From Streptomyces sp. NBC_01498 (GTDB lineage: Bacteria > Actinomycetota > Actinomycetes > Streptomycetales > Streptomycetaceae): DNA of 64,000 nucleotides. The notes under the pieces were generated by a model. The model searched no databases. It was not told the DNA's origin and saw only the letters and a program-made list of their open reading frames with translations. Position numbers and translations under genes: made by a program. Shown in pieces: positions 28,740-39,251 of this stretch. The DNA is taken from assembly GCF_036327775.1 (NCBI RefSeq), contig NZ_CP109598.1, positions 2,728,001 through 2,792,000 of the forward strand. The letters run 5' to 3'. Positions within the stretch are counted from its first letter, which is position 1. Every line of letters starts with the position of its first letter.

Positions 28740-28853
28740 TCAGCCCTGGCGCTGCTTGTGGCGCAGGTTGTCGCAGATGACCATGACCCGGCCGTGACGG
28801 CGGATCACCTTGCACTTGTCGCAGATCTTCTTGACGCTCGGCTTGACCTTCAT
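28740..28853 (-). CDS. rpmJ: 50S ribosomal protein L36 (bL36), zinc-binding
   Basis: The 37-residue protein begins [17 protein letters not shown]. The zinc ligands Cys11, Cys14, Cys27 and His32 are present, so this is the zinc (C+) form. It lies between infA and rpsM as usual. It was found by reading the frame directly, as it is very short. Confidence 0.97.
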   Translation of the reverse strand: MKVKPSVKKICDKCKVIRRHGRVMVICDNLRHKQRQG

Positions 28854-28909
28854 GGTGTGAGGTTCTCCGGGTCAGTGCCGGCACCCCGGAAAACGGGGTG
28901 GGGCAAGAT

Positions 28910-29131
28910 CTACTTGTATCGGTAGACGATCCGGCCACGCGTCAGGTCGTAGGGAGACAGCTCCACGACGACCCGGTCATCCGGAAGGATTCGGATGTAG
29001 TGCATCCGCATCTTGCCGCTGATGTGCGCGAGGACCTTGTGACCGTTCTGGAGCTCCACCTTGAACATGGCGTTCGGGAGGGACTCGATCACGGTGCCCT
29101 CAATTTCGATGGCACCTTGCTTCTTGGCCAC
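28910..29131 (-). CDS. infA: Translation initiation factor IF-1
   Basis: The 73-residue OB-fold protein reads [20 protein letters not shown] after a GTG start at 29131 and ends [11 protein letters not shown]. The GTG has an AAGGGCG box upstream; a longer frame would add a non-conserved leader. IF-1 blocks the A site during initiation. The 260-base gap to map has no supported gene and may carry a promoter. Confidence 0.97.
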   Translation of the reverse strand: MAKKQGAIEIEGTVIESLPNAMFKVELQNGHKVLAHISGKMRMHYIRILPDDRVVVELSPYDLTRGRIVYRYK

Positions 29132-29391
29132 GCTTCGCCCTTCGAATCGGCTACCTTGATCGACTCCGGGCCCCCGCATGTGGACACACGGGTACACCAG
29201 AGCCGACGCGTCAGTCTACGGCAGGGCTCCCCAAAAGACGAATCCGTTGAGTCTGCCCATCCCCGGAGATCACCAACCCTTGGACGCCTCCGTGCGCCCG
29301 TACGGCCCTGTCCGCGCCGCCGCCCCGGAACGGGTGCCGGACACCCGGATCACCGCCGAGACGGGCCGATCACCCCGCCGTGCCGGGCCGA

Positions 29392-30228
29392 TCACGCCAG
29401 CGGATCGGGCGCCGCCGTCACCCCGAGCGCGGCCAGCTTCGCCCTGCCGCCGTCGACCGCCGTCAGCACCAGCGGGCCGTCCTCGGTCAGCGCGACCGAG
29501 TGCTCCCAGTGCGAGGACCAGGTGCCGTCGGTGGTGACGACCGTCCACTCGTCGGCCAGCACCTCGGTGCGCGGAGTGCCGAGCGAGACCATCGGCTCGA
29601 TCGCCAGGCAGAAGCCGGGGACCAGCTTCGGGCCTTTGCCGCGCTTGCGCGAGACATAGTTCAGCAGGTGCGGGTCCATGTGCATCTGGCTGCCGATGCC
29701 GTGGCCGCCGTAGTCCTCGACGATGCCGTACTTGCCGCCGCCGGGCTTCGGCTGGCGGCGGATGTACGTCTCGACGGCGCGCGAGATGTCGACCAGCCGG
29801 GCGCCCAGCCGCATGGCGGCGATCCCCGCCCACATCGACTCCTCCGTGACGCGGGAGAGCTCGACCAGTTCCGGCGCGTGACCCTCGCCGACGAACGCGG
29901 TGAAGGCCGCGTCCCCGTGCCAGCCGTCCACGATCGCGCCGGCGTCGACCGAGATGAGGTCGCCGTCCTTCAGTACGGTGACGGCGTCCGGGATGCCGTG
30001 CACCACCACCTCGTTGACCGAGGTGCAGATCGTCGCGGGGAACCCGCCGTAACCGAGGAAGTTGGGCTTCGCGCCGTGGTCGGCGAGGACCTTGCGCGCG
30101 ACCTCGTCCAGGTCCTTGGTGGTGGCGCCGGGCACCGCCGCCTCGGCGGTGGCCGCGTGGATCGCCGCGACGACCAGCCCCGCCTCACGCATCTTCGCGA
30201 TCTGCTCGGGGGTCTTGATCTCCACCAT
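29392..30228 (-). CDS. map: Methionine aminopeptidase, type I
   Basis: The 278-residue enzyme removes the initiator Met. Metal ligands are visible in ISVDAGAIVDGWHGDAAFT (two Asp), GGHGIGSQMH (His), CLAIEPMVSLG (Glu) and SSHWEHSVALTEDG (Glu). The ATG at 30228 (MVEIKTPEQIAKMREAG) is the family start; six upstream codons are excluded. It lies between adk and infA as in most actinomycetes. Confidence 0.97.
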   Translation of the reverse strand: MVEIKTPEQIAKMREAGLVVAAIHAATAEAAVPGATTKDLDEVARKVLADHGAKPNFLGYGGFPATICTSVNEVVVHGIPDAVTVLKDGDLISVDAGAIVDGWHGDAAFTAFVGEGHAPELVELSRVTEESMWAGIAAMRLGARLVDISRAVETYIRRQPKPGGGKYGIVEDYGGHGIGSQMHMDPHLLNYVSRKRGKGPKLVPGFCLAIEPMVSLGTPRTEVLADEWTVVTTDGTWSSHWEHSVALTEDGPLVLTAVDGGRAKLAALGVTAAPDPLA

Positions 30229-30322
30229 GACGGCGGCCTGCCTCACTCGGTCGACGGAACGGTTCTCCCCGGCGGCTTCACGAGCGTGCCGTCGCCGGGA
30301 GACTTTCTACGGTAGTGCCCGG

Positions 30323-30372
30323 ACAGCAGTACGGCCGTGGTGCCCCTGGGGGCGCCCCGGCCGTACCGCTGT
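30323..30372 (-). terminator. Hairpin between adk and map
   Basis: ACAGCAGTACGGCC and GGCCGTACCGCTGT form a 14-bp stem with one non-Watson-Crick position around a 22-base loop. That position is a G-U pair in minus-strand RNA but A-C in plus-strand RNA. This supports a structure made in the minus-strand message, a terminator or attenuator after adk. Confidence 0.65.
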
Positions 30373-30441
30373 GCCGTGCTGTGTGGTGCGTCGTGCCCGG
30401 TGCGTGTCGCGCCGTGCCTCGCGCCGTGAAGGAGTCCGGGT

Positions 30442-31101
30442 CTACGGGACCCGGCCACCCTCCAGAGCGGCCATCGCACGCTCGGTCACCTCGGCGACCT
30501 TGCCCAGCGCCGAGATCGTGACCACGAGGCCCTGCTCCCGGTAGTGGTCGATGATCGGCTCGGTCTGCGTGTGGTAGACCTCCAGCCGCGTGCGGACGGT
30601 CTCCTCGGAGTCGTCGTCACGCTGGTACAGCTCGCCGCCGCACTCGTCGCACACACCCTGCTCCTTCGGCGGGCTGTACGTGACGTGGAACACGTGCGAG
30701 CTGTCGTTGCGGCAGACGCGCCGACCGGCGATCCGCTTGACCACCTCGTCCTCGTCGACCTCCAGGTCCAGTACGGCGTCCAGGTGCAGCCCTTCCGCCG
30801 TGAGCGCCTTGTCGAGCGCCTCGGCCTGGAAGACGTTGCGGGGGAAGCCGTCAAGAAGGAAGCCGTTCGCGGCGTCCGGCTGTCCCATCCGGTCCAGCGC
30901 CATCGCGATGGTGACCTCGTCGGGAACGAGGTTCCCGGCGTCCATGTAGCTCTTCGCCTGCACACCGAGGTCGGTGCCCCGGCTGATGTTGGCGCGGAAG
31001 AGGTCGCCTGTCGAGATGTGTGGAATGGAGAGGTTCGTGGCGAGGTACGCAGCCTGCGTTCCCTTGCCGGCACCGGGCGGTCCGACGAGGACGATTCGCA
31101 T
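30442..31101 (-). CDS. adk: Adenylate kinase
   Basis: The 219-residue protein interconverts AMP+ATP and 2 ADP. It has the P-loop [10 protein letters not shown] at 7-16, the AMP-binding [25 protein letters not shown], and a long LID domain. The LID has three Cys (RRVCRND and GVCDECGG), so a zinc-type LID with one changed ligand is likely. The ATG overlaps the secY stop by one base (TGATG), so the two are coupled. Confidence 0.97.
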   Translation of the reverse strand: MRIVLVGPPGAGKGTQAAYLATNLSIPHISTGDLFRANISRGTDLGVQAKSYMDAGNLVPDEVTIAMALDRMGQPDAANGFLLDGFPRNVFQAEALDKALTAEGLHLDAVLDLEVDEDEVVKRIAGRRVCRNDSSHVFHVTYSPPKEQGVCDECGGELYQRDDDSEETVRTRLEVYHTQTEPIIDHYREQGLVVTISALGKVAEVTERAMAALEGGRVP

Positions 31102-32420
31102 CAGCGGAGGAACCCTTCGTAATTACGCTGCTGGAGCTGGCTCTCGATCTGCTTCACGGTCTCCAGACCCACACCCACGATGATGAGGATGCTCGTCCCG
31201 CCGAACGGGAAGTTCTGGTTCGCGCCACCGAAGCCTGCCAACGCCATCGTTGGGACAAGAGCGATCAGCCCCAGGTACAGCGAGCCCGGCCAAGTGATCC
31301 GGTTGAGTACGTAACTCAGATACTCGGCAGTAGGTCGACCTGCCCGGATGCCCGGGATGAAGCCACCATACTTCTTCATGTTGTCCGCGACTTCTTCGGG
31401 GTTGAACGTGATGGCCACGTAGAAGAAGGCGAAGAACACGACCAGCACGAAGTAGGTCGCGATGTAGTACGGATGGTCGCCCTTGACGAAGTGCGCCTCG
31501 ATCCATGTCTTCCAGCCCGACTGCGAGCTGGAGAACTGCGCGATGAGCGCCGGGATGTAGAGCAGCGACGAGGCGAAGATGACGGGGATGACGCCCGCCT
31601 GGTTCACCTTGAGCGGGATGTACGTGGACGTACCCCCGTAGGACCTGCGGCCGATCATCCGCTTCGCGTACTGCACGGGGATCCGGCGCTGCGCCTGTTC
31701 GACGAAGACGACCAGGCCCACCATCACGAAGCCGATGAGAATGACCGTGCCGAACTCGATCCAGCCCTGGGCGAGCTTGCCGCTCTCCTTGATGGCCCAC
31801 AGCGCGCCGGGGAAGCCGGCCGCGATGGAGATGAACATCAGGATGGACATGCCGTTGCCGATGCCCTTGTCGGTGATCATCTCACCGAGCCACATCACGG
31901 CGGCCGTACCGGCGGTCATCGTGATGACCATGGTGACGGTGATGAAGATCGACTGGTCCGGAACGATCTCCGAGGCGACCGGGCAGCCGCTGAAGAGAGC
32001 GCCGGTACGGGCGGTCGCCACCAGGCCGGTGCCCTGGAGCACCGCGAGGGCGACGGTCAGGTAACGGGTGTACTGCGTGATCTTGGCCTGGCCGGACTGC
32101 CCTTCCTTCTTGAGGGCTTCGAGTCGGGGGATGACCACAGTCAGCAGCTGAAGGATGATGCTTGCCGTGATGTACGGCATGATGCCGAGCGCGAAGATCG
32201 TAATCTGCAGCAGCGCTCCGCCGCTGAACATGTTCACCAAGCCGAACAGGCTGTTGTTGCCCTTCTGGGCTGCGTCGACGCACGTCTGTACGTTCTCGTA
32301 GCTGACCCCGGGCACGGGGATGTGCGCCCCGAGCCGGTACAGCACGATGATGAACAGCGTGAAGAGCAGCTTCTTGCGCAGGTCGGGCGTCTTGAACGCC
32401 CGGGCGAACGCGGTGAGCAC
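31101..32420 (-). CDS. secY: Preprotein translocase subunit SecY
   Basis: The 439-residue protein has about ten transmembrane helices and begins [20 protein letters not shown]. The plug region is GAHIPVPGV, and the cytoplasmic loop [22 protein letters not shown] type signature is present ([20 protein letters not shown]). It forms the Sec channel with SecE/SecG. Two hairpins separate it from rplO, so it probably has its own promoter. It is coupled to adk. Confidence 0.97.
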   Translation of the reverse strand: MLTAFARAFKTPDLRKKLLFTLFIIVLYRLGAHIPVPGVSYENVQTCVDAAQKGNNSLFGLVNMFSGGALLQITIFALGIMPYITASIILQLLTVVIPRLEALKKEGQSGQAKITQYTRYLTVALAVLQGTGLVATARTGALFSGCPVASEIVPDQSIFITVTMVITMTAGTAAVMWLGEMITDKGIGNGMSILMFISIAAGFPGALWAIKESGKLAQGWIEFGTVILIGFVMVGLVVFVEQAQRRIPVQYAKRMIGRRSYGGTSTYIPLKVNQAGVIPVIFASSLLYIPALIAQFSSSQSGWKTWIEAHFVKGDHPYYIATYFVLVVFFAFFYVAITFNPEEVADNMKKYGGFIPGIRAGRPTAEYLSYVLNRITWPGSLYLGLIALVPTMALAGFGGANQNFPFGGTSILIIVGVGLETVKQIESQLQQRNYEGFLR

Positions 32421-32497
32421 GGTGCCTCCTGCGACCCCCGCGCTCGCGCGTCAAGGGTGACGGTCTTGAGGATCGACGGATACATATCAGGCAAAAA

Positions 32498-32534
32498 AGC
32501 CACGCGACCACCCCTGCGGAGAGTCCGCGTGGCT
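32498..32534 (-). terminator. Rho-independent terminator before secY
   Basis: On the minus strand a perfect 9-bp stem (AGCCACGCG with CGCGTGGCT, 19-base loop) runs straight into six T residues. A second small hairpin (GGGGTCC, six bases, GGACCCC, 32536-32555) precedes it. A T-tract like this is unusual in so GC-rich a genome and makes this the clearest terminator here. Confidence 0.85.
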
Positions 32535-32614
32535 CGGGGTCCGGGGGCGGACCCCCGGGTTCATACAGCAACAGTGCACGCCACCTTACCGGCGTACCTG
32601 TCCCCTAGGAACGA

Positions 32615-32654
32615 CCAACCGGGGATGCCCCATTTGAGAGGCACCCCCGGTTGG
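32615..32654 (-). terminator. Hairpin terminator after rplO
   Basis: A 15-bp inverted repeat (CCAACCGGGGATGCC and its partner) with a 10-base loop lies about 30 bases after the rplO stop. Its one irregular pair is G-U in minus-strand RNA but A-C in plus-strand RNA, so it belongs to the rplO message. Confidence 0.8.
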
Positions 32655-32685
32655 ACGTTCAATCCATCAACTTGTCCGAGTCGTC

Positions 32686-33141
32686 TCAGACAAGCTCGGT
32701 GACGGAGCCGCCCGCGGCGGCAATCTTCTCCTTGGCGGAGCCGGAGGCGGCGTCAACCGAAACCGTCAGCGCTACGGAGATCTCGCCCTGGCCCAGGACC
32801 TTGACGAGGCTGTTCTTACGGACCGCGCCCTTGTCGACCAGATCGGCCACCGTGACCTCGCCACCCTGCGGGTAGAGCTCGGCCAGCTTGTCCAGGTTAA
32901 CCACCTGGTACTCGGTGCGGAACGGGTTCTTGAAGCCCTTGAGCTTCGGGAGACGCATGTGGAGGGGCATCTGCCCGCCCTCGAAGCGCTCCGGAACCTG
33001 GTAACGGGCCTTGGTGCCCTTGGTGCCACGACCCGCGGTCTTGCCCTTGGACGCCTCGCCACGACCCACGCGGGTCTTGGCGGTCTTGGCTCCGGGGGCA
33101 GGACGGAGGTTGTGGACCTTCAGCGGCTTCTGCTCCGCCAT
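32686..33141 (-). CDS. rplO: 50S ribosomal protein L15 (uL15)
   Basis: The 151-residue protein begins [18 protein letters not shown] and has the basic [17 protein letters not shown] loop and [18 protein letters not shown]. It is a late-assembling 23S binder near the peptidyltransferase. The ATG at 33141 is one base from the rpmD stop. It is the last gene of the S10-spc transcript as judged from the hairpins behind it. Confidence 0.98.
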   Translation of the reverse strand: MAEQKPLKVHNLRPAPGAKTAKTRVGRGEASKGKTAGRGTKGTKARYQVPERFEGGQMPLHMRLPKLKGFKNPFRTEYQVVNLDKLAELYPQGGEVTVADLVDKGAVRKNSLVKVLGQGEISVALTVSVDAASGSAKEKIAAAGGSVTELV

Positions 33142-33142
33142 G

Positions 33143-33325
33143 TCAGTCGACCTCCTCAACCGTCACGAGGTGCCGCACGGTGTTGGCCATGCCGCGGAAC
33201 TCGGGACGGTCCTCCTTGACCACCACGTCGTTGAGCCGCTTGAGGCCCAGCGAGCGAAGGGTGTCGCGGTGGTTCTGCTTGCTGCCGATGTACGACTTCG
33301 TCTGCGTGATCCTGAGACGGGCCAT
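33143..33325 (-). CDS. rpmD: 50S ribosomal protein L30 (uL30)
   Basis: The 60-residue protein [20 protein letters not shown] onward has [13 protein letters not shown], the family signature. Its ATG overlaps the rpsE stop by one base (TGATG). The length is typical of the bacterial protein. Confidence 0.97.
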   Translation of the reverse strand: MARLRITQTKSYIGSKQNHRDTLRSLGLKRLNDVVVKEDRPEFRGMANTVRHLVTVEEVD

Positions 33326-33927
33326 CACGCACCCGCTCCCGCACGCGCACGGAGCAGGGCCGCCGGGGCCACGTCCTCCAGGGGCAGACCGCGGCGGGCC
33401 GCGATCTCCTCGGGACGCTGGAGACCCTGGAGGGCCGCCACGGTCGCGTGCACGATGTTGATCGGGTTCGACGAACCGAGCGACTTCGACAGGATGTCGT
33501 GGACGCCGGCGCACTCCAGCACCGCGCGCACCGGACCACCGGCGATGACGCCGGTACCGGGGGACGCGGGCTTGAGCAGGACGACGCCCGCCGCCTTCTC
33601 ACCCTGGATCGGGTGCGGGATGGTGCCCTGGATACGGGGGACCTTGAAGAAGTGCTTCTTGGCCTCCTCAACACCCTTGGCGATGGCGGCCGGCACCTCC
33701 TTGGCCTTGCCGTAACCGACACCCACGGTGCCGTCACCGTCGCCCACCACGACCAGCGCGGTGAAGCTGAAGCGACGACCACCCTTCACGACCTTGGCGA
33801 CACGGTTGATCGCGACGACACGCTCGACGTACGCGGTCTTCTCGGCGGCAGCGCCACCGTCACGGCCCTTCCGGTCCCGCCGCTCGCCGCCACCGGCACC
33901 GCTTCCGCGGCGCTGGGGTCCAGCCAT
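33325..33927 (-). CDS. rpsE: 30S ribosomal protein S5 (uS5)
   Basis: The 200-residue protein has a Gly/Arg-rich N-terminus, then [20 protein letters not shown] and [18 protein letters not shown], the dsRNA-binding S5 core. It contributes to decoding fidelity and mRNA entry. It follows rplR by 46 bases and overlaps rpmD. Confidence 0.98.
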   Translation of the reverse strand: MAGPQRRGSGAGGGERRDRKGRDGGAAAEKTAYVERVVAINRVAKVVKGGRRFSFTALVVVGDGDGTVGVGYGKAKEVPAAIAKGVEEAKKHFFKVPRIQGTIPHPIQGEKAAGVVLLKPASPGTGVIAGGPVRAVLECAGVHDILSKSLGSSNPINIVHATVAALQGLQRPEEIAARRGLPLEDVAPAALLRARAGAGA

Positions 33928-33973
33928 TGGATTTACCTCTCTCTGTTACGTCCGCTAGCTCCGGAACCGGGGC

Positions 33974-34357
33974 TTAGAACTTCAGCCCGGCTTCACGGGC
34001 GGCGTCAGCCAGAGCGGCAATCCGCCCGGCGTACTGGTTGCCACCACGGTCGAACACGACAGCCTCGATACCGGCGGCCTTGGCGCGCTCGGCGACCAGG
34101 GCGCCCACCCGCTGCGCCTGGGCGCTCTTGTCGCCCTCGCCGCTGCGGATCGAGGTGTCCAGGGTCGACGCCGAGGCGAGCGTGTGGCCCGCGATGTCGT
34201 CGATGACCTGGGCCACCATGTGGCGGTTGGAACGCGTCACGACCAGCCGGGGGCGGACCTGCGTGCCCGAGACCTTCTTGCGTACGCGGATGTGACGCCG
34301 CTTGATGGCAGCGGCCTTGTATGCCTTGCCCTTGGCGATCTTTACACCGTATGCCAT
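33974..34357 (-). CDS. rplR: 50S ribosomal protein L18 (uL18)
   Basis: The 127-residue protein has [19 protein letters not shown] and ends [11 protein letters not shown], the uL18 signature. It binds 5S rRNA with L5. Its start is 2 bases after the rplF stop. Confidence 0.98.
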   Translation of the reverse strand: MAYGVKIAKGKAYKAAAIKRRHIRVRKKVSGTQVRPRLVVTRSNRHMVAQVIDDIAGHTLASASTLDTSIRSGEGDKSAQAQRVGALVAERAKAAGIEAVVFDRGGNQYAGRIAALADAAREAGLKF

Positions 34358-34359
34358 GG

Positions 34360-34899
34360 CTACTTACCCGCCTTTCCGACCTTGCGGCGGATGACCTCGC
34401 CCGCGTACTTGACGCCCTTGGCCTTGTACGGGTCGGGCTTCCGCAGCTTGCGGATGTTCGCCGCGACCTCGCCGACCTTCTGCTTGTCGATGCCCTCGAC
34501 ACTCAGCTTCGTCGGGGACTCGACCTTGAAGGTGATGCCTTCGGGCGCCTCGACGACGATGGGGTGGCTGTATCCGAGCGCGAACTCCAGGTTGGAGCCC
34601 TTCGCCTGGACGCGGTAACCGACACCGCTGATTTCGAGCGCCTTGGTGTATCCCTGGGTCACACCGGTGATCATGTTCGCCACCAGCGTGCGGGACAGGC
34701 CGTGCAGGGCCTTGTTCTGACGCTCGTCGTTCGGGCGCAGCACCTGAAGGGTGCCGTCGTCGCCCTTGGAGACCTCGATCGGCGCTGCGACGGTGTGCGA
34801 GAGGGTCCCCTTGGGGCCCTTCACCGCGACCGTACGGCCTTCGATGGTGACGTCCACACCGGTGGGAACCTGGATGGGGAGCTTGCCGATTCGCGACAT
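34360..34899 (-). CDS. rplF: 50S ribosomal protein L6 (uL6)
   Basis: The 179-residue protein begins [20 protein letters not shown] and ends [19 protein letters not shown], with the two uL6 repeats between. It sits near the GTPase-associated centre. Gap to rpsH is 21 bases. Confidence 0.98.
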   Translation of the reverse strand: MSRIGKLPIQVPTGVDVTIEGRTVAVKGPKGTLSHTVAAPIEVSKGDDGTLQVLRPNDERQNKALHGLSRTLVANMITGVTQGYTKALEISGVGYRVQAKGSNLEFALGYSHPIVVEAPEGITFKVESPTKLSVEGIDKQKVGEVAANIRKLRKPDPYKAKGVKYAGEVIRRKVGKAGK

Positions 34900-34920
34900 G
34901 AGCTTTTCCTCCGTTCCCGA

Positions 34921-35319
34921 CTACCAGACGTAGGCGAGGACTTCCCCACCTACGCCCTTCTTGCCCGCCTGCTGGCCCGTCAGGAGACCGTGGGACGTGG
35001 AGATGATCGCCACGCCGAGGCCGCCGAGAACCTTGGGCAGGTTGGTGGACTTGGCATACACGCGCAGACCCGGCTTCGAGATGCGCTTGATGCCGGCGAT
35101 CGAACGCTCGCGGTTCGGGCCGAACTTCAGCTCGAGGGTGAGGGACTTGCCGACCTCGGCGTCCTCGACCTTCCAGCCGGTGATGAAGCCCTCCTGCTGG
35201 AGGATCTCCGCGATGTGCGACTTGATCTTGCTGTGCGGCATCACGACGGTGTCGTGATACGCAGAGTTCGCGTTACGCAGACGCGTGAGCATGTCTGCGA
35301 TCGGATCAGTCATGGTCAT
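34921..35319 (-). CDS. rpsH: 30S ribosomal protein S8 (uS8)
   Basis: The 132-residue protein begins [20 protein letters not shown] and has the uS8 signature [13 protein letters not shown] near the C-terminus. It binds the central domain of 16S rRNA and in E. coli represses the spc operon; whether it does so here is unknown. The 208-base gap to rpsN (35320-35527) is the longest inside this operon and has no clear gene. Confidence 0.98.
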   Translation of the reverse strand: MTMTDPIADMLTRLRNANSAYHDTVVMPHSKIKSHIAEILQQEGFITGWKVEDAEVGKSLTLELKFGPNRERSIAGIKRISKPGLRVYAKSTNLPKVLGGLGVAIISTSHGLLTGQQAGKKGVGGEVLAYVW

Positions 35320-35527
35320 GAATTGGCCTTCGGCCTCTCTCGCCGGGGTTTCCTGTATGCGCCATCCCTCTCCCCGCTCGACGGCGGGACGGGTGCGGTG
35401 CGGGGACCTACGGCGTAGTAAGTGTTTGGGCGGCGGACGCCCAACCCCGCAAGCCTACGGCATGCGGGACGGGGCTTCCGCCGACCAGTTGCTTACCGAG
35501 AGCGTCTGGTTGATCCCGGAAGTGGGA

Positions 35528-35713
35528 TTACCAGGAGCTCTTGGTGACGCCCGGCAGCTCGCCGCGGTGTGCCATCTCACGAAGGCAGACACGGCAGAGG
35601 CCGAACTTGCGGTAGACGGAGTGGGGGCGCCCGCAGCGCTGGCAGCGGGTGTAACCGCGCACGCCGAACTTCGGCTTGCGGGCGGCCTTAGCGATCAGAG
35701 CCTTCTTCGCCAC
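35528..35713 (-). CDS. rpsN: 30S ribosomal protein S14, zinc type (uS14)
   Basis: The 61-residue protein is the short zinc form. Cys24/Cys27 ([10 protein letters not shown]) and Cys40/Cys43 (LCRVCLREM) bind zinc. Streptomyces often hold a second zinc-free S14 elsewhere under Zur control; none is in this window. It follows rplE by 2 bases. Confidence 0.98.
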   Translation of the reverse strand: MAKKALIAKAARKPKFGVRGYTRCQRCGRPHSVYRKFGLCRVCLREMAHRGELPGVTKSSW

Positions 35714-35715
35714 GG

Positions 35716-36273
35716 TCAGTTCTCCTTGAACGGGAAGCCGAGGTGACGAAGGAGGGCACGACCCTCGTCGTCGTTGGTCGCCGTGGTGACCACGGTGATG
35801 TCCATGCCCCGGACCCGGTCGATCTTGTCCTGGTCGATCTCGTGGAACATGACCTGCTCCGTGAGACCGAAGGTGTAGTTGCCACGGCCGTCGAACTGCT
35901 TGGGCGACAGGCCGCGGAAGTCACGGATACGCGGCAGCGCGAGCGACAGCGTACGGTCCAGGAACTCCCACATGCGGTCACCGCGGAGGGTGACGTGGCA
36001 GCCGATCGGCTGCCCCTCGCGCAGCTTGAACTGCGCGATCGACTTGCGGGCCTTGGTGACGGCCGGCTTCTGACCGGTGATCGTGGTGAGGTCCTTGATG
36101 GCACCCTCGATCAGCTTGGAGTCGCGGGCGGCGTCGCCCACACCCATGTTGACCACGATCTTGACGAGGCCGGGGACCTGCATGACGTTCTCCAGGGAGA
36201 ACTCCTCACGCAGCTTGCCGGCGATCTCCTCGCGGTACCGCGTCTTGAGACGCGGCGCAGTGGTGGTCGTCAT
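35716..36273 (-). CDS. rplE: 50S ribosomal protein L5 (uL5)
   Basis: The 185-residue protein has [20 protein letters not shown] and [20 protein letters not shown], the uL5 signatures. It binds 5S rRNA with L18. Its ATG overlaps the rplX stop by one base. Confidence 0.98.
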   Translation of the reverse strand: MTTTTAPRLKTRYREEIAGKLREEFSLENVMQVPGLVKIVVNMGVGDAARDSKLIEGAIKDLTTITGQKPAVTKARKSIAQFKLREGQPIGCHVTLRGDRMWEFLDRTLSLALPRIRDFRGLSPKQFDGRGNYTFGLTEQVMFHEIDQDKIDRVRGMDITVVTTATNDDEGRALLRHLGFPFKEN

Positions 36274-36596
36274 CAGATGTCCTCACCGGTCCGCTTGGCA
36301 ACGCGGATCTTGTTGCCCTCGTCGTCAAAGCGGTAGCCGACGCGGGTGACGACCTTCTTGCCGTCCTTCTCCACGACCAGCTGAACGTTGCTGACGTGAA
36401 CAGGGGCCTCGGTCGTCACGATGCCGCCGGTCTGCGAACCACGAGCGGTCTGGCCGGCCTTGGTGTGCTTCTTGACCCGGTTGACACCCTCGACCAGGAC
36501 GCGGTTCTGCGTGGGGAAGGCGACGATGACCTTGCCCTGCTTGCCCTTGTCCTTGCCGGTGATGACCTGAACCAGGTCGCCCTTCTTGATCTTCAT
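36273..36596 (-). CDS. rplX: 50S ribosomal protein L24 (uL24)
   Basis: The 107-residue protein begins [20 protein letters not shown], a KOW motif. It initiates 50S assembly. It follows rplN by 2 bases and overlaps rplE. Confidence 0.98.
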   Translation of the reverse strand: MKIKKGDLVQVITGKDKGKQGKVIVAFPTQNRVLVEGVNRVKKHTKAGQTARGSQTGGIVTTEAPVHVSNVQLVVEKDGKKVVTRVGYRFDDEGNKIRVAKRTGEDI

Positions 36597-36598
36597 GC

Positions 36599-36967
36599 TT
36601 ACAGCACCTCCGGCGCGAGCGAGATGATCTTCATGAACTTCTTCTCGCGCAGCTCACGGCCCACCGGGCCGAAGATACGGGTGCCGCGAGGGTCGCCGTC
36701 GTTCTTCAGAATGACGGCGGCGTTCTCGTCGAAGCGGATGTACGAGCCGTCCTGGCGGCGGCGTTCCTTCACGGTGCGAACGATGACCGCCTTGATGACG
36801 TCACCCTTCTTCACGTTGCCACCGGGGATCGCGTCCTTGACGGTGGCGACGATGACGTCACCGATACCCGCGTAGCGGCGACCCGAGCCACCGAGAACAC
36901 GGATGCAAAGGATCTCCTTGGCACCAGTGTTGTCGGCGACACGCAGTCGCGACTCCTGCTGGATCAC
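36599..36967 (-). CDS. rplN: 50S ribosomal protein L14 (uL14)
   Basis: The 122-residue protein begins [20 protein letters not shown] and has [16 protein letters not shown]. It lies at the subunit interface. The length is standard. A 103-base gap separates it from rpsQ. Confidence 0.98.
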   Translation of the reverse strand: MIQQESRLRVADNTGAKEILCIRVLGGSGRRYAGIGDVIVATVKDAIPGGNVKKGDVIKAVIVRTVKERRRQDGSYIRFDENAAVILKNDGDPRGTRIFGPVGRELREKKFMKIISLAPEVL

Positions 36968-37070
36968 GTCTATCTCCTGATCGTCTGCCGGTTCCCGGCG
37001 GGGGCCGCCGCGTGTGCGGGGCCCCCGCCGAGCCTGGCGGAACTACTCCCAGGGAATGCCCTGGGAGGGA

Positions 37071-37361
37071 TTACTTGGCCTTCTCGAGGATCTCGACGAT
37101 GCGCCAGCGCTTCGTCGCGGACAGCGGCCGGGTCTCCATGAGGAGGACACGGTCGCCGATCCCGGCGGCGTTCTGCTCGTCGTGCGCCTTGAGCTTGTTC
37201 GTACGGCGGATGACCTTGCCGTACAGCGCGTGCTTCACACGGTCCTCGACAGCGACGACGACGGTCTTGTCCATCTTGTCGCTGACGACCAGACCCTCAC
37301 GGGTCTTGCGGAAACCGCGCTCGGTCTTCTCGGTCGTCTCAGTCACGTTGCTCTCAGTCAT
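37071..37361 (-). CDS. rpsQ: 30S ribosomal protein S17 (uS17)
   Basis: The 96-residue protein has a short acidic N-terminus, then [20 protein letters not shown] and [19 protein letters not shown], the OB-fold uS17 core. Its ATG overlaps the rpmC stop by one base. Confidence 0.97.
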   Translation of the reverse strand: MTESNVTETTEKTERGFRKTREGLVVSDKMDKTVVVAVEDRVKHALYGKVIRRTNKLKAHDEQNAAGIGDRVLLMETRPLSATKRWRIVEILEKAK

Positions 37362-37585
37362 CAGGCGCTCTCCACCGTCTCGATGCCCAGCTCGCGCTCA
37401 CGCATCAGGGTGTAGATCCGCGCGATGTCCTTCCGGACCAGCTTGAGCCGGCCGTGGTTCTCGAGCTGACCGGTCGCCGCCTGGAAGCGGAGGTTGAACA
37501 GCTCTTCCTTGGCCTCGCGAAGCTTGCCGACAAGCTCCTCGTTGCCCAGTTCACGCAGCTCGGACGCCTTGGTAACGGCCGCCAT
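37361..37585 (-). CDS. rpmC: 50S ribosomal protein L29 (uL29)
   Basis: The 74-residue helical protein has [20 protein letters not shown] and [14 protein letters not shown], the L29 signature. It lies by the exit tunnel, near trigger-factor and SRP sites. The ATG at 37585 overlaps the rplP stop (GTGATG); a GTG one codon earlier is less likely. Confidence 0.97.
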   Translation of the reverse strand: MAAVTKASELRELGNEELVGKLREAKEELFNLRFQAATGQLENHGRLKLVRKDIARIYTLMRERELGIETVESA

Positions 37586-38004
37586 CACGACTCACCTGCC
37601 TCGCGCCGAACGATGCGGCACTTCATCGGAAGCTTGTGGGCGGCGCGGGTCAGCGCCTCCTTGGCAACCTTCTCGTTCGGGTAGGACAGCTCGAACATCA
37701 CCCGGCCGGGCTTGACGTTCGCGATCCACCACTCGGGAGAACCCTTACCGGAACCCATGCGGGTCTCGGCGGGCTTCTTGGTGAGCGGACGGTCCGGGTA
37801 GATGTTGATCCAGACCTTGCCGCCACGCTTGATGTGGCGGGTCATCGCGATACGGGCGGCCTCGATCTGACGGTTCGTCACGTACGCCGGCGTCACGGCC
37901 TGAATGCCGTACTCGCCGAACGAGACCTGCGTACCGCCCTTGGACATTCCGCTGCGCTTCGGGTGGTGCTGCTTGCGGTGCTTGACCCTACGGGGGATCA
38001 GCAT
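37585..38004 (-). CDS. rplP: 50S ribosomal protein L16 (uL16)
   Basis: The 139-residue protein begins [20 protein letters not shown] and has [20 protein letters not shown] and [20 protein letters not shown]. It positions A-site tRNA near the peptidyltransferase. The true start is the ATG at 38004; the frame continues upstream inside rpsC. It is 5 bases from rpsC. Confidence 0.98.
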   Translation of the reverse strand: MLIPRRVKHRKQHHPKRSGMSKGGTQVSFGEYGIQAVTPAYVTNRQIEAARIAMTRHIKRGGKVWINIYPDRPLTKKPAETRMGSGKGSPEWWIANVKPGRVMFELSYPNEKVAKEALTRAAHKLPMKCRIVRREAGES

Positions 38005-38009
38005 GTCGG

Positions 38010-38861
38010 TCAGACCTCCGTTCCGCCGGTAGACGTGGGAGCGGCCTCCGCGGCCGGAGCAGCCGGGGCGTCGGCCTTGGGGGCCTCGGCACCGGGAGCC
38101 TGCTGCGGCTTGCGGCCACCGCGACCGCCACGCTCGCCACCGCGGCCACCGCGGCCGGCCGGACGGTCGTTGCCGCCGCCACGGGCCGGGCGGTTGCCCG
38201 CGCGCGCCGCGGCGTTCTCGGCGCGCACCTCGGCGATGTTCTTGACGTCGCCCTTGTAGATCCAGACCTTCACGCCGATCCGGCCGAAGGTCGTCTTGGC
38301 CTCGAAGAAGCCGTAGTCGACGTTGGCGCGGAGCGTGTGCAGGGGCACGCGGCCCTCGCGGTAGAACTCCGAGCGCGACATCTCGGCACCGCCGAGGCGG
38401 CCACCGCACTGGATCTTGATGCCCTTGGCGCCGGCCTTCATCGTCGACTGCATGCTCTTGCGCATGGCGCGACGGAAGGAGACGCGGGAGGACAGCTGCT
38501 CGGCGACGGCCTGGGCCACCAGCTGAGCGTCCACCTCGGGGTTCTTGACCTCGAGGATGTTGAGCTGAACCTGCTTGCCGGTCAGCTTCTCCAGCTCGCC
38601 GCGGATGCGGTCGGCCTCGGCGCCGCGGCGGCCGATGACGATGCCCGGACGTGCGGTGTGGATGTCCACGCGGACGCGGTCACGGGTGCGCTCGATCTCC
38701 ACCTTGGAGATACCGGCACGCTCCATCCCCTTCGTCATCATGCGACGAATGGCGACGTCTTCCTTGACGTAGTCCTTGTACAGCTTGTCGGCGTACCAGC
38801 GGGACTTGAAGTCCGTGGTGATACCGAGCCGGAACCCATGCGGGTTAACCTTCTGGCCCAT
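38010..38861 (-). CDS. rpsC: 30S ribosomal protein S3 (uS3)
   Basis: The 283-residue protein begins [20 protein letters not shown], carries a KH domain with [19 protein letters not shown], and has the C-terminal S3 domain. A Gly/Arg-rich then Ala/Pro-rich tail of about 65 residues (from 218) is longer than in E. coli but usual for Streptomyces. Its ATG overlaps the rplV stop (TAATG). Confidence 0.98.
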   Translation of the reverse strand: MGQKVNPHGFRLGITTDFKSRWYADKLYKDYVKEDVAIRRMMTKGMERAGISKVEIERTRDRVRVDIHTARPGIVIGRRGAEADRIRGELEKLTGKQVQLNILEVKNPEVDAQLVAQAVAEQLSSRVSFRRAMRKSMQSTMKAGAKGIKIQCGGRLGGAEMSRSEFYREGRVPLHTLRANVDYGFFEAKTTFGRIGVKVWIYKGDVKNIAEVRAENAAARAGNRPARGGGNDRPAGRGGRGGERGGRGGRKPQQAPGAEAPKADAPAAPAAEAAPTSTGGTEV

Positions 38862-39208
38862 TACCGGGTTCCTTCCTTGCTGCTGACGACCACGGTGATG
38901 TGGCTGGTCCGCTTACGGATCCGGTAGGCGCGGCCCTGGGCACGCGGCCGGAACCGCTTCAGGGTCGGACCCTCGTCCACGTACGCCTCGCTGATGACCA
39001 GCGAAGAGGCGTCGGAGTGGTCGTAGTTGTGCGCGGCGTTGGCAATGGCGCTGTCCAGCACCTTGCCGACCGGCACGCTCGCGGCCTGCGGGGCGAAACG
39101 CAGGACCGCCTGAGCCTCCGTGGCGTCCATGCCACGGATGAGGTCCACCACGCGGCGGGCCTTCATGGGCGTGACGCGGATGTACCGCGCCTGGGCCCTG
39201 GCTTCCAT
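38861..39208 (-). CDS. rplV: 50S ribosomal protein L22 (uL22)
   Basis: The 115-residue protein begins [20 protein letters not shown] and has [20 protein letters not shown]. Its beta-hairpin lines the exit tunnel near the macrolide site. The ATG at 39208 has GAAGGGA upstream; an ATG eight codons earlier is in frame but less well placed. Confidence 0.97.
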   Translation of the reverse strand: MEARAQARYIRVTPMKARRVVDLIRGMDATEAQAVLRFAPQAASVPVGKVLDSAIANAAHNYDHSDASSLVISEAYVDEGPTLKRFRPRAQGRAYRIRKRTSHITVVVSSKEGTR

Positions 39209-39251
39209 GGTTGTCCCTTCGGTGTAAGTCATAGTCGTTTCCACCCCGCGC

